A DNA stretch of 64,000 nucleotides from Hohaiivirga grylli (GCF_039655745.1 NZ_JBBYXI010000001.1:434001-498000); one strand, 5' to 3'; counted from the stretch's first letter, positions 1 through 9,910 are shown. The notes: a model not told the origin generated them from the sequence alone. A program made the numbers and translations.

Positions 1-116
1 TCCATATTTCTCACGCAGAATAGTAATCAGTTTTGGCGTGTAAAGTTCAAGCCAGTGTGCTTTTGAAGCGCGTGTCGTCAATTCAATCAGCCCCAAAAAA
101 GCAGAGCGATATTTTT
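1..116 (-). other. Open frame running off the left edge, unidentified
   Basis: A minus-strand frame stays open from a stop at 115-117 to the window edge, about 38 codons, and reads like a real protein (it contains ASKAHWLELYTPKL). No ATG is visible; a TTG at 94-96 is the only start-like codon and has no clear ribosome site. It lies beyond the trxA terminator, so it could be the 5' end of the next gene or a decayed remnant. I do not recognise it, and the frame may be accidental. Confidence 0.2.
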
Positions 117-152
117 ATATCTGCTCCGCATAGACAGATTTGGCCAACAAAA

Positions 153-187
153 AAGGTATGTTGTAGCCAATGGTTACAACATACCTT
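153..187 (-). terminator. Rho-independent terminator of trxA
   Basis: A perfect arm of at least 13 bp at 153-165 pairs with 175-187, with additional pairing inside the loop. Read on the minus strand, the stem is followed by a run of T residues. It sits about 90 bp past the trxA stop codon. Confidence 0.85.
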
Positions 188-279
188 GGTTTTAGCTTAT
201 TGGAAGCCCATTCATGTGCTTCGAAAGCGCGCGGTCATGATCTGGGAAAGATTTTCCAAAATCTCCCTGCCCACAAACC

Positions 280-600
280 TCAGATTGTAGATTCAATCCA
301 CTTTGTCAGATCGCCCTTTGGAGCTGCACCTGCGCGCTGACCAGCCAGCTGACCATTCTTGAAGATCAAAAGAGCGGGAATGGAGCGGATACCGAACTGA
401 GAAGCAATGTTCTGATTTTCGTCAACGTTGACTTTAGCAACCTTTACTTTGCCAGCCATTTCGTTGGAAATTTCTTCAAGAGCCGGTGCAATCATGCGGC
501 AAGGTCCGCACCACTCAGCCCAGAAGTCAACAACAACTGGTTCTGAAGAATTGAGTACTTCTTGTTCGAAGCTGGCGTCGGTCACCGTTACGGTAGCCAT
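280..600 (-). CDS. trxA: Thioredoxin 1
   Basis: This is a cytoplasmic thiol-disulfide reductase that keeps protein disulfides reduced and serves ribonucleotide reductase and peroxidases, being recycled by thioredoxin reductase. The 106-residue protein has the normal thioredoxin length and the active site WCGPC at about residues 30-34, preceded by the typical VVVDFWAEW strand. The cis-proline loop (SIPALLIF) is also present. A GAGG ribosome site lies just upstream of the ATG. It is the last gene after addA, separated by about 90 bp, and a strong terminator follows. The trxA-addAB neighbourhood is usual for Hyphomicrobiales. Confidence 0.97.
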   Translation of the reverse strand: MATVTVTDASFEQEVLNSSEPVVVDFWAEWCGPCRMIAPALEEISNEMAGKVKVAKVNVDENQNIASQFGIRSIPALLIFKNGQLAGQRAGAAPKGDLTKWIESTI

Positions 601-693
601 GGTATTACCTCATCAAAAGAACGCGTATCGCGTAAGAATCTTTGCATTGTCACTGCTGCAAAGTAGGTGCCCTGTTCCAAAGAATCAAGGCGT

Positions 694-3600
694 TTAAAAG
701 CTAAAGTCAAAGGTATTTGAATTTTTGATATCGTGGAGTGCTTTGGCGCATTCGTCGTGAGAGACTTCCCGGACAACCGGCCCGTTTGTCCAGATAACAA
801 AGGTTTTGATCGTATGTTGCGGATAAAGTTCAGTAAGCAAATCGGCATAAAGGGCGAGCTGTGCGACATATTCCTGTGGCACAGGCTGGCTATGCTCTGG
901 CGGTCTGAATGACGATTTGAAATCTGCGATGAGAACCTGATTCTCAAGGACGACAAAACGATCAACCTGTCCTGAAACAGGAAGTGGGCCAGCGGAGGTA
1001 AGCAATGTTCCGGTGATGGGAACCTCAGCCCGAGCTGTTGCTCCGAATAATGGTTTCAGTTCATCAGTGCCTAAAAGTATCAAGACATCATTGATGAGTT
1101 TGGAGCGCTCGGTTTCAGGCCATGAGGGCACCTGTTGTGCAATGTAATTTGTTGCACGTGTCAACCGATCTGCTTCGGGGATATTGGGTAATCGCTCAAG
1201 CAGGGCATGAGTGAGCGTGCCCTTGAGTCGTGCTTTAGCTCCCTTCAGACGATTACCGGATGTTTTGCTGCCAGATGACTTGCGTGGGTCTGGATAGATG
1301 ACAGGTGGTTCGGCAGCTCCCAGTACGTTTGATGGACGCAGGGGTGGCAAAGGTTCTGGTTCAGGTTGAACAGGGGTTTTGAGCCAATATGGAGGCTCAA
1401 GTGCCTCTTCTTTAACAGATGGGGGTTGCAGCGGTAACTGGGTTCTGCTGTCACCCTCATACCATATTGTAACGGTGCCAAAATCTTCCTGCTGCGTCTT
1501 TATGTTCTGTGGTACGCGCTCAAGACCGGTGCGGATCATTTCGCTCCAGGCTTCCGGCTGAATGGTGTTGCGGCTGGACGTCTTGAATGGAGCAACGAGA
1601 AGCTTGTCCTTCGCGCGTGTCATGGCAACATAAAGCAGGCGGTTATGTTCTTCGATTCCCTTTGAACGCAGGTTTGAACGGGCAATCCCCGTAATCTCAC
1701 AATCCATTTTCTTTGTTGTCCAGACCGGGACATTTGTATTCTTGAAAGATACGGGAATGAGCGCGGGGTCACGACCCAAGACATCCCCGCCATCAATCAG
1801 AATAGTAACAGGGGCTTCCAGCCCCTTTGCACCATGAACCGTCATGACACGGACTTCATTGCGGTTAGACTCAAAGTCACGCTTGATGGAATGTGAAGCT
1901 GTCTCAAAACGATTAAGAAATGTTAGCAGAGAAGGTGTCTCGCTAGATTCCGCATTTTTGGCAAAGGTCAGGAAGGCATCAATCGCATCCCCGGCTTCCA
2001 TACCAAGACGGGCCACAAGCCGTGCCCGCCCTTCCATATGACCGAGCAAGGTGGCGAAGAAACCAAATGGCCCGAAATCACGGGCAACCTCACGCCATGC
2101 TGCGAGATTAATCTGGGCTTCAACGGCTGCTTTATCGCCATTTTCTGCATGACGGTTAATTGCAGCGGCTAAAGATTCAAGCTCTTGCCGATCAGCGGCA
2201 AGTCGGAAGAGCTCTTCTTCAGTCAAACCAACCAGTGGGGATTTAAGAGCTGTTGCCAGTGTCAGGTCATCCTCAGGGAGAAGGGCTGCACGACCTGCAG
2301 CAATCAGATCCTGCACGGCAATATGCGCGCCAATATCAATTCTGTCCTGCCCTGCAACCGGGATGCCGCGTTCTTTCAGGGCACGAATAACAGCCTCAAA
2401 TGCGGCACCGCGTTTACGCACCAGTACCAGAATATCTCCGGCATTCCAGATACGGCCATCTTCATCACCGCGCTCAATCCAGCGCTCAACCGTTCTGGCA
2501 ATGCGGCGGGCAATGATGACAGGAGGTGAGGTTTCCTCTGGCTGATCAAGCGGGATTACCCATGCTTCCGGCTCTTCTGCCTCTTGTGGTTCTTCAACAG
2601 GCCATAGGATAACCTGCCCGGGCGCATGGGGGCGCGCACTTTCATGGATAGTGCCAGAGGCGCCAGCCTCGAATGAGAGACCTTTAAAGTTTTCTCCAAC
2701 AGCAAATGTGGCATCAACGGCCGATAAAACAGCTCTGACTGAACGGAATGAGAGGGTCAGACGGACATCCTCAAAGCGCATACCAGCATCTGCAACATGC
2801 CGTGACCAGTGAACCCGGCTGGCTTCAAACTCATGGGGAGCAGCGCCCTGAAAGCCATAAATTGACTGCTTGGGATCGCCCACTGCAAAAAGCGTTCTGT
2901 CTCTTTGCTTTTCAATGCCAATACCTGAAGTGAAGTCTTCAGTAATCAGACGCAGTATCTGCCATTGCTCAGGGTTCGTATCCTGCGCTTCATCAACGAG
3001 GACATGATCAATACCCCGATCAAGTTTATAAAGTACCCATGCAGCATCACTACGAGACAGCACATCCAGCGTTTTATGCACCAGATCATCAAAATCGAGC
3101 GCACCGCAACGGGTTTTCTCAACCTCAATGCGGTGACGGATATGATGGGCCAGTCTGTACAGAGCAACTGTTCGCTCAAACGCTTCTGTAGCCTTAAGAT
3201 TGTCTGATAAGCCTGCTAGGCGGTCTCGCTCATCAAATAGCTCCTGTCGGGTATATTCGTCGATACTCTGAGTGACAAAGGCCCGATCGGAGCGTGGCGT
3301 ACCGGCTAATGTGAAGAAGATAGCGTGATAGCTTTCAAAGGCTTGAGCTGTATTGTCCAGACTGGTGAGGAATGTCTGGATATCACTGGCCCGATCACGA
3401 TCTGTCGCTTTGGAACTGGCAAGCAGGGTAGAGGCAATCTCTGAAAGCCTGTCTCTTGGGATTCCGGTATTTAAAATACTTTGACGTAAATCTTGAGCCG
3501 TCTTTAGCGAATCAACCTTGAGGGCAACAGCAAGGTTCTGCTCCATCTTAAGCAGGCCATCTTCTGATGCCAGAGTGCGATCACGCATGGCCGCCTGCAA

Positions 3601-4191
3601 GACAGTGCGCAGACCATCTCCACTGGCAAGTTCACTGACGATTGTCCATGCTTCCGTAAGTTGTGGTGCAAGACCACCGATGATGTCGCTCAGGGTTGAG
3701 GAGACCATACGCTCTGTCAATTCAGCAGCGAGATTCTCATCCAGAACATTGAAACGAGCCGGTACGTTGGCTTCAAATGGCACAAGATGAAGCAGACGTT
3801 CACAGAAGGCGTGCAGGGTTTCAATTTTCAGACCACCCGGCGTCTCAATAGCACGGGCAAACAGACGGCGGGCATTGCGCAGGTCCGCCCGGCTTGGTTT
3901 TCTGCCTTCCAGCTCTTCAAGCTGTGCTGCGAGCGTTTTATCATCCATCGCAACCCACTGCCCAAGGCGCTCGAATATCTTGATCGACATATTCGCTGCT
4001 GCGGCTTTGGTGAAGGTCAGACACAATATACGGCCGGGTAGTGAGCCGGCAAGGAGCAGCCGCAGCACACGATCTGTCAGAACTTTTGTTTTACCTGCGC
4101 CCGCATTTGCCGACACCCAGGCAGAAGCGCGGGGGTCGGCAGCTCTATGCTGTGATGCAATGGTATGGTGGGGGATAACCAGATCACTCAT
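694..4191 (-). CDS. addA: Double-strand break repair helicase AddA
   Basis: AddA is the UvrD-like helicase and nuclease subunit of AddAB, which resects double-strand ends for RecA-mediated recombination (the alphaproteobacterial counterpart of RecBCD). The N-terminus has Walker A (SANAGAGKT, about residues 28-35); further on come the DEAQD Walker B motif, GDPKQSIYGFQGA and LLYVAMTRAKDKL, all SF1 helicase motifs. The C-terminus carries a PD-(D/E)XK nuclease core (ADFKSS). I chose the ATG at 4191, giving 1165 residues, because it overlaps the addB stop as ATGA, implying translational coupling; an upstream in-frame start would extend 13 residues into addB. Confidence 0.95.
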   Translation of the reverse strand: MSDLVIPHHTIASQHRAADPRASAWVSANAGAGKTKVLTDRVLRLLLAGSLPGRILCLTFTKAAAANMSIKIFERLGQWVAMDDKTLAAQLEELEGRKPSRADLRNARRLFARAIETPGGLKIETLHAFCERLLHLVPFEANVPARFNVLDENLAAELTERMVSSTLSDIIGGLAPQLTEAWTIVSELASGDGLRTVLQAAMRDRTLASEDGLLKMEQNLAVALKVDSLKTAQDLRQSILNTGIPRDRLSEIASTLLASSKATDRDRASDIQTFLTSLDNTAQAFESYHAIFFTLAGTPRSDRAFVTQSIDEYTRQELFDERDRLAGLSDNLKATEAFERTVALYRLAHHIRHRIEVEKTRCGALDFDDLVHKTLDVLSRSDAAWVLYKLDRGIDHVLVDEAQDTNPEQWQILRLITEDFTSGIGIEKQRDRTLFAVGDPKQSIYGFQGAAPHEFEASRVHWSRHVADAGMRFEDVRLTLSFRSVRAVLSAVDATFAVGENFKGLSFEAGASGTIHESARPHAPGQVILWPVEEPQEAEEPEAWVIPLDQPEETSPPVIIARRIARTVERWIERGDEDGRIWNAGDILVLVRKRGAAFEAVIRALKERGIPVAGQDRIDIGAHIAVQDLIAAGRAALLPEDDLTLATALKSPLVGLTEEELFRLAADRQELESLAAAINRHAENGDKAAVEAQINLAAWREVARDFGPFGFFATLLGHMEGRARLVARLGMEAGDAIDAFLTFAKNAESSETPSLLTFLNRFETASHSIKRDFESNRNEVRVMTVHGAKGLEAPVTILIDGGDVLGRDPALIPVSFKNTNVPVWTTKKMDCEITGIARSNLRSKGIEEHNRLLYVAMTRAKDKLLVAPFKTSSRNTIQPEAWSEMIRTGLERVPQNIKTQQEDFGTVTIWYEGDSRTQLPLQPPSVKEEALEPPYWLKTPVQPEPEPLPPLRPSNVLGAAEPPVIYPDPRKSSGSKTSGNRLKGAKARLKGTLTHALLERLPNIPEADRLTRATNYIAQQVPSWPETERSKLINDVLILLGTDELKPLFGATARAEVPITGTLLTSAGPLPVSGQVDRFVVLENQVLIADFKSSFRPPEHSQPVPQEYVAQLALYADLLTELYPQHTIKTFVIWTNGPVVREVSHDECAKALHDIKNSNTFDFSF

Positions 4192-7100
4192 TCGGCCTCT
4201 CCCCCATCTTCGCCACTGGTCAGGGACCATTCCTTGACGCGGGCAAGGTGGTCGTAATCAGAGTAACGTTTGGCAAATTTCGGGAAGGGGCGAGACGTGT
4301 AAGGAACCCGACCCATCACAAAATTATTCAGTTTAACTTCAAGCTTCCGGCGATGTTCAGCAATGATATCTGCAACAGTGCGTTCTTCACCCCGTTCAGG
4401 TTTGACCGGGCGTTGATCGAGTGCAGGTTTGCCGCCACTGGCGTGGATATAAAGCAGGTCAGGTGCCTCAGAAGGAACAGGAATATCCTTGAATGCTCCT
4501 TCAAGGAGCATGGTAGCTTCAAGAGTCATCTGTGGTGCAAAGCCTGCAAATATCTCTTTGACTCCCGGAGGGCGTCCCGTTTTGAAATCAATAACGGTAG
4601 CACTGCCATCTCTATGGCTTTCAATCCGGTCAGCACGGGCACGAAGCAGAAAGACGCTGCCATCTTCCAGTGGGATAGATAAGCGGCCGGATTCTTCAAC
4701 CAGCAGCTTATGGATATCCCCACGGCGTGCCTGTTCCCATGCAATGAACTCGTGAGCCAGCCGCTCAAAGCGCGGCCACCATTCGGCATAAACCTGCGGG
4801 AAGGCGGTATGGATATCCTTGAAAGCCTCTGCCCCCATTTGCAGCAATTCAGCCAGCGCATCTTCTGGTAGGTCATTCGGCCATTGGCTGGCAAATTGCG
4901 CAACAACATCATGAATGATCGTACCGCGATCTGCTGCTCCCGGTGCTTGTGAAAGTGGGTCCAGAGCATCAAGCTTCAGGATGTGCTTGGCATAAATTGC
5001 ATATGGGTCACGCTGAAGTGTCTCAATTTCAGTAACACTGAGAGAACGCGGAAAGTAGCGAGGATCTGGTTGTGGGGTCGGGCGTTTAAGGGGTGCTGAT
5101 GGCTCCATATATTCAACCAGAGCGGCAAGCTTGCGATAATAATCACCGCGACGGGTTACGCTATTCCAAACTTCATCACCACTGAATGCTTTCATCCGCT
5201 GGAGAAAACGGGAAGGAACCATTGGGGATCCATCACGCTTGGTGGCACGCGTGATAACGACATTATTTGCGGAGGCAAGCTGTACAAAATCGTGTGCTGT
5301 CTGACCAATGCGACGCTCTGGCGGAATGAGCCCAAGCTTTGCTTTCATCGGGCGGTTCAGAAAAGCATCAGTTCTAATACTTGGTGGCCAGATACCCTCA
5401 TCCAGACCACCCAGAACAATTCTGTCAGCAGAAAGAAGACGCGCTTCCAGAAGGCCCAGAATTTTCAGACGCCGATGACTGAGATGTCCGGGTGGAGCAA
5501 CGCTGCGTTCTGAAGCCAAAGCATGGAAAAAGGCAGGATAATCTATAAACCGGCCAGTGACACCGATGCTTGGGTCAACCTGCTCCAGCTCATTAAACAG
5601 GGCTTCCAGTTCACCTTGGGAGCCATCAAAGATTTCATCATCCGGGTAGAGCGCTTCCACAACCTTGCGATGGGCAATGGAGATTGTTGCAAGGTTGGTC
5701 TCTTCTGGGAAATCCGATGGTGAAAAGCCAGTGAATGCCTGCTCTAGCTGCGTAACCAGATTCTCGGCCAGCTGCCAGCCATCATCGCCAATCCGCTTCC
5801 ATGGGGCAGGTTTGCGATATGCATCCTGCTCACGAGCGATTGCTAGAGCACTTCGTAAACCGTTTAATCCTGGGCCCGGAGCAGGGCCACGTAAAATTCC
5901 GATTTCGAGAGCACTTGTGGCCTCTTCGACAGATTGGCGGGAAATACCAAATGTCACAAAAGGATGGGCGAGTAGAGCGAGCAGACTTGCCGGGCTGAAA
6001 TCATCAGCGGCAGTCTCTGCGGCGAGGCGCGCAAGCTTTCCAGCAAGGGCGTGAGAGAGAGCTGTGCCGGCGGAATCTTCAACTTCGATGCCCCATCTCA
6101 GCAGCTCTGCCTTAACCCGGCTGGCAAGCCCGCGGTCCGGTGTAACGAGAGCCGCCGTATGTCCCGGAGTTTCCAGAGTCTCACGTAATGCTACCGCACA
6201 GGCGAGCGCCTCTTCCCGCTCGTCAGATGCTTCTATCAAAGTTAGGCTTTCAGTCCCGATCGCTGCAAGTTCAAGTCGTTCATCTGCTTTGATAGCCGCC
6301 CATAAATCTGTCGATTCAGCCGGGCGAAGGGTTTCGCTGAAAAAGCGGTTACGTTGGGCAAGAGAAGGGGAGGGTTGCCCAAGTGGCCTGACCTCACTGC
6401 GTGGAAGCCTAATAAACTGTTTGAGCAGGCGATGTAATGTTGTCTGGGGGTGCCCGTGTACGGCATCGGTTTCATCGTCACCGACAGAGCCAATGAGCTC
6501 CCAGCTTGCATCATCAAGTTCCGTATCAAGGCCGGGTAAAACAATTGCGCCTTTGGGCAGTCGGGAGATGGCCGAGATTAATCTTGCTGTTGCAGGAACA
6601 GAACCGGTTGAACCTGCAACAATAACGGGCTTGTCTGGCTGCTCGCTATCCAGTCTTTGTGCTTCAGCTTCAATCAGGAATTTGCGGCGCTGTACTGGAT
6701 CACTGGCATTGCGTTCACCAAGAATTTGCGGCCAGCTTTCCGTCGCAATTTTCACAAACTCAAGAGTGAGTTTGAAGTAGTTTGAATAATCTGCATCAAC
6801 AGCTGCCGCTATTTGATCCCAAGGGGCATCTTCCGTCGTGAACTGATCCATCAAGGCTTCAAGATCGCCCGCAAGCCCGACGGCATCCGCGGGTGATGAC
6901 GGCACAATAAACGGGAGGCTGTCAGAAAGACCAACCAGACTTTTATCAATTGCCTTTGACCATTGCTGGACGAGCTGGGCAAAGATCATCCGGCGCTCAA
7001 CTGTACCAATGGGTGGTGCAAGCAGATTCTCGGCAAAAGCATCCATACCTGAGAGATCAAGCCCGAGAGTATCAACTTCACCGAGAGGCACGATATTTGG

Positions 7101-7325
7101 AAGCAATAATGTTTTACCTCCCATCCGTTCTGCCAGAAGCATTATCAAAGCGCGTGCAGCACGGCGGGTAGGAAGATAAATCGTCAGATCAGCAAGGTCA
7201 GCATGCTCAGCCGGAAACCCGGGTATCAGCTGCCCACTCAACAGGGCATCTGTCAGGCATGACAAAAAGTCCGTTCCCGGCGGGATGGAAAAGACTTTTG
7301 GTTGAGATGGGGCTCTGGTTTGCAC
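4188..7325 (-). CDS. addB: Double-strand break repair protein AddB
   Basis: AddB is the partner of AddA: an inactivated helicase-like scaffold with a second RecB-type nuclease domain. The protein is 1045 residues. The N-terminus (VFSIPPGTDFL, then LTIYLPTRRAARAL) matches the alphaproteobacterial AddB type, and the C-terminus has the nuclease pattern (RGTIIHDVV and VIDFKTG). The start is a GTG with a weak ribosome site. Its stop overlaps the addA start by ATGA. In relatives, tsaE and sugar nucleotidyltransferase genes usually lie upstream; here folC is the upstream neighbour across a 132-bp gap, so the local order has been rearranged or genes were lost. Confidence 0.93.
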   Translation of the reverse strand: MQTRAPSQPKVFSIPPGTDFLSCLTDALLSGQLIPGFPAEHADLADLTIYLPTRRAARALIMLLAERMGGKTLLLPNIVPLGEVDTLGLDLSGMDAFAENLLAPPIGTVERRMIFAQLVQQWSKAIDKSLVGLSDSLPFIVPSSPADAVGLAGDLEALMDQFTTEDAPWDQIAAAVDADYSNYFKLTLEFVKIATESWPQILGERNASDPVQRRKFLIEAEAQRLDSEQPDKPVIVAGSTGSVPATARLISAISRLPKGAIVLPGLDTELDDASWELIGSVGDDETDAVHGHPQTTLHRLLKQFIRLPRSEVRPLGQPSPSLAQRNRFFSETLRPAESTDLWAAIKADERLELAAIGTESLTLIEASDEREEALACAVALRETLETPGHTAALVTPDRGLASRVKAELLRWGIEVEDSAGTALSHALAGKLARLAAETAADDFSPASLLALLAHPFVTFGISRQSVEEATSALEIGILRGPAPGPGLNGLRSALAIAREQDAYRKPAPWKRIGDDGWQLAENLVTQLEQAFTGFSPSDFPEETNLATISIAHRKVVEALYPDDEIFDGSQGELEALFNELEQVDPSIGVTGRFIDYPAFFHALASERSVAPPGHLSHRRLKILGLLEARLLSADRIVLGGLDEGIWPPSIRTDAFLNRPMKAKLGLIPPERRIGQTAHDFVQLASANNVVITRATKRDGSPMVPSRFLQRMKAFSGDEVWNSVTRRGDYYRKLAALVEYMEPSAPLKRPTPQPDPRYFPRSLSVTEIETLQRDPYAIYAKHILKLDALDPLSQAPGAADRGTIIHDVVAQFASQWPNDLPEDALAELLQMGAEAFKDIHTAFPQVYAEWWPRFERLAHEFIAWEQARRGDIHKLLVEESGRLSIPLEDGSVFLLRARADRIESHRDGSATVIDFKTGRPPGVKEIFAGFAPQMTLEATMLLEGAFKDIPVPSEAPDLLYIHASGGKPALDQRPVKPERGEERTVADIIAEHRRKLEVKLNNFVMGRVPYTSRPFPKFAKRYSDYDHLARVKEWSLTSGEDGGEAE

Positions 7326-7435
7326 GGGCTGCTTCTGAAAGTCGTTATGATGCGGAAGGAACCCGGATCAGTCCCTTCCAACCAGCTGGATGATACGAGA
7401 GTTTTCTTATCCCGACAATCTTGCTGGCTGGATGG

Positions 7436-7452
7436 CGGCATTTTTCATGCCG
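7436..7452 (-). other. Hairpin after folC
   Basis: A 6-bp perfect stem (CGGCAT and ATGCCG) with a short loop lies immediately beyond the folC stop codon on the minus strand. There is no T-run after it, so it is a weak terminator candidate or an mRNA end stabiliser. The rest of the folC-addB gap shows nothing recognisable. Confidence 0.3.
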
Positions 7453-7457
7453 ATAAT

Positions 7458-8783
7458 TTAAACAGGTGGTGTTCCATTTGCTGCCAGGACTTCGCCTGCA
7501 AGATAAAGAGAACCACAGATGAGGATACGTGGCGGTTTTTCCCATGCGTACTTATTGAGTGAGGTAATGGCAGCCTCAATGCTTGCCGCACTGCTTGCTG
7601 CAAAGCCCAGGTCTTTTGCCATGTCCCTGATTTCATCGGCCGAACGGGCGGCAATCTGGTTATGCATTGAAACGGCTACGAGGTCGCGGGAGAGACCCAC
7701 AAATTGTTTCAGAAAGCCTTGTGAGTCTTTTGTGCCCAGCATGCCGCAAATCAATACGAGTGGAGCAGCATGACGTTCTTCCAGATCAGCCATGGCCTGT
7801 GAGAGAACCCTTGCTCCATCAATGTTATGTCCGCCATCAAGCCATAATTCTGAGCCTTGGGGTGCCAGATTGACCAGATTACCGTGCTTCAGTTTTTGCA
7901 GACGGCCGGGCCATTCTGTCTGCTCAAGTCCCTTCTCAAAGGCTGCCTGCTCAAAACTGCCGAATTTGGTTGCGCGTAGGGCTGCAATAGCTGTTCCGGC
8001 ATTGATGAACTGGTGACGTCCGGCAAGTTTGGGGCGTGGCAAATCCAGTAAGCCTGTTTCATCCTGATAAACGAGACGACCTCGTTCTTCGTGAACAGAG
8101 AAATCCTGATTGCCGACAAGAATTGGGAAAGCCCCGACCTCTACGGCTGTGCGATAAAGTTCTTTATCTGCTTCTGCATTAAACTGGGGGGCAATAATTG
8201 CCGGGCAGCCTTTTTTGAAAATACCTGCCTTTTCATTGGCAATCTTGACGATATCGGTGCCAAGGAATTCTGCGTGATCAAGCCCAATAGGCGTTACAAC
8301 TGACGCGATAGGCTCATCAATCACGTTTGTGGCATCAAACCGTCCACCAAGACCAACTTCTAATAAGAGAACATCAGCTGGCTCTTCAGCAAATAACAGA
8401 AGGGCAGTGGCGGTTGTCATTTCGAAAACCGTGATCTGACGCCCGGCATTCACAGCTTCGCAACGGCGCAAGGCTTCCAGTAACCGATCTTCAGATACAC
8501 ATCGTCCACCTGTTGGGGAACCGAGGCGAATGCGTTCATGGAAGCGCACAAGGTGTGGTGATGTGTAGACGTGGGTTGAAACGCCTGCTGCTTCCAGAAT
8601 GGCGCGCATGGTGGCAATGGTTGAACCTTTACCATTAGTGCCCGCAACATGGATTGTTGGTGGTAAACGCTTGTGTGGATTGCCAAGATCCTCAAGCAGG
8701 CGCTGAATCCTGTCGAGAGACAGATCAACAGCCTTGGGATGTAGCGCCAGAAAACGGGCAATAATGGCGTCGGATGAATCCAT
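7458..8783 (-). CDS. folC: Bifunctional folylpolyglutamate synthase / dihydrofolate synthase
   Basis: FolC adds L-glutamate to dihydropteroate and then further glutamates to folates, using ATP; it is a cytoplasmic Mur-ligase-family enzyme. The P-loop HVAGTNGKGST and the EVGLGGRFDATN motif are clear. The protein is 441 residues from the ATG at 8783, whose product begins MDSSDAIIARFLALHP as in rhizobial relatives; an upstream in-frame start at 8831 would add a 16-residue unlikely leader. It lies downstream of accD in the trp-accD-folC order typical of Hyphomicrobiales. No strong Shine-Dalgarno is visible before either start. Confidence 0.95.
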   Translation of the reverse strand: MDSSDAIIARFLALHPKAVDLSLDRIQRLLEDLGNPHKRLPPTIHVAGTNGKGSTIATMRAILEAAGVSTHVYTSPHLVRFHERIRLGSPTGGRCVSEDRLLEALRRCEAVNAGRQITVFEMTTATALLLFAEEPADVLLLEVGLGGRFDATNVIDEPIASVVTPIGLDHAEFLGTDIVKIANEKAGIFKKGCPAIIAPQFNAEADKELYRTAVEVGAFPILVGNQDFSVHEERGRLVYQDETGLLDLPRPKLAGRHQFINAGTAIAALRATKFGSFEQAAFEKGLEQTEWPGRLQKLKHGNLVNLAPQGSELWLDGGHNIDGARVLSQAMADLEERHAAPLVLICGMLGTKDSQGFLKQFVGLSRDLVAVSMHNQIAARSADEIRDMAKDLGFAASSAASIEAAITSLNKYAWEKPPRILICGSLYLAGEVLAANGTPPV

Positions 8784-8857
8784 AGCGCAGATAACCACCA
8801 TAATCAGACGGCTGGTAGAACTTCTGCCCAACCAGCCGTAAAGAGTCGTGATATGAA

Positions 8858-8873
8858 AAGGTCAGAAGACCTT
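8858..8873 (-). terminator. Weak hairpin terminator after accD
   Basis: AAGGTC and GACCTT form a 6-bp stem with a 4-base loop, overlapping the accD stop codon on the minus strand and followed by TTTTC. It may partly separate accD from folC transcription. Confidence 0.4.
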
Positions 8874-9777
8874 ATTTCTCAGCCTTGGCCTTAGGTTCTT
8901 TAGCTTTTGGTGCAGCTTTTGCTTCAGGCAATGCGAAATGCATCAACTGGCGGCAAAGACGGGCAATTGTTGGTTTCAGTTCATGACGGTGAACGACGGC
9001 GTCAACCATGCCGTGATCTTTCAGATATTCTGAACGCTGGAAGCCTTCTGGCAGCTTTTCGCGAATTGTCTGTTCGATAACGCGAGGACCAGCAAAGCCA
9101 ATCAGTGCTCCCGGTTCGGCAAGGTGAATATCGCCAAGCATTGCATAGGAAGCAGTGACACCACCTGTCGTTGGGTTGGTCAGAACAACAATATATGGCA
9201 GGCGGGCTTCATTGAGCATCCGTACCGCAACAGTTGTACGTGGCATCTGCATCAGAGAGAGAATGCCCTCCTGCATACGCGCGCCACCAGATGCAACGAA
9301 CAGGATGAAAGGTGTCTTCTTTTCAATGGCAGTTTCGGCTGCTTTGACGAAAGCTTCGCCAGCTGCCATGCCGAGTGAACCACCCATAAAGGAGAAGTCC
9401 TGAACGGCAATAACCATCGGGACATCGTCAACACGGCCATAACCGATCTTGAAAGCATCCTGCATGCCGGTCTTGGCGCGGGCATCTTTCAGACGATCAA
9501 CGTATTTCTTTTCGTCACGGAACTTTAACGGGTCGGTTGCGACTTCCGGAACAGGAACATCCAGCCATGTTTCACCATCAAACATATACTGCAAACGCTG
9601 GGTTGCGTTGACACGCATATGGTGGTCAGAAACCGGGATAACCCACTGGTTGGCTTCTACATCCTTATGAAAAACCATTTGCCCGCTTTCAGGGCATTTG
9701 ATCCAAAGGTTTTCGGGCGTTTCGCGTTTGAAGAGTGTTTTGATCTTCGGGCGAACGACTTCAGAAATCCAGTTCAT
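8872..9777 (-). CDS. accD: Acetyl-CoA carboxylase carboxyltransferase subunit beta
   Basis: AccD with AccA transfers the carboxyl group from carboxybiotin to acetyl-CoA, making malonyl-CoA for fatty acid synthesis. The 301-residue protein has the crotonase-like core with FVASGGARMQEG and NPTTGGVTASYAMLGD. The N-terminal zinc-finger region keeps only one of the four cysteines of the E. coli protein (KCPESGQMVF), which is usual for alphaproteobacterial AccD. The C-terminus ends in a lysine- and alanine-rich tail. It lies between trpA and folC, with tandem hairpins separating it from trpA. Confidence 0.96.
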   Translation of the reverse strand: MNWISEVVRPKIKTLFKRETPENLWIKCPESGQMVFHKDVEANQWVIPVSDHHMRVNATQRLQYMFDGETWLDVPVPEVATDPLKFRDEKKYVDRLKDARAKTGMQDAFKIGYGRVDDVPMVIAVQDFSFMGGSLGMAAGEAFVKAAETAIEKKTPFILFVASGGARMQEGILSLMQMPRTTVAVRMLNEARLPYIVVLTNPTTGGVTASYAMLGDIHLAEPGALIGFAGPRVIEQTIREKLPEGFQRSEYLKDHGMVDAVVHRHELKPTIARLCRQLMHFALPEAKAAPKAKEPKAKAEK

Positions 9778-9832
9778 ACGTAGTACCTAAATCCGTCACC
9801 TTCACAGGGAAGGTTTTCTTTCTTTAAAAGCC

Positions 9833-9889
9833 TTGTCCGGAGATCATCCCCGGACAATTGGCGAAGGGCCTTTATAGCAGAAAAGGCCC
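9833..9889 (-). terminator. Tandem hairpins between trpA and accD
   Basis: Two perfect 8-bp stems lie side by side: 9833-9840 with 9850-9857 (TTGTCCGG arm), and 9866-9873 with 9882-9889 (GGGCCTTT arm). They fall in the 130-bp gap after trpA. On the minus strand the second structure met is followed by a short T-rich run, so read-through into accD is probably reduced, or an RNA element is present. Confidence 0.5.
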
Positions 9890-9910
9890 GTTGCGCCATA
9901 TCCTATCTTA

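Noticed and set aside
6064..6780. 238-residue plus-strand frame inside addB
   Set aside because: Ser- and Arg-rich antisense shadow of addB without recognisable domains.
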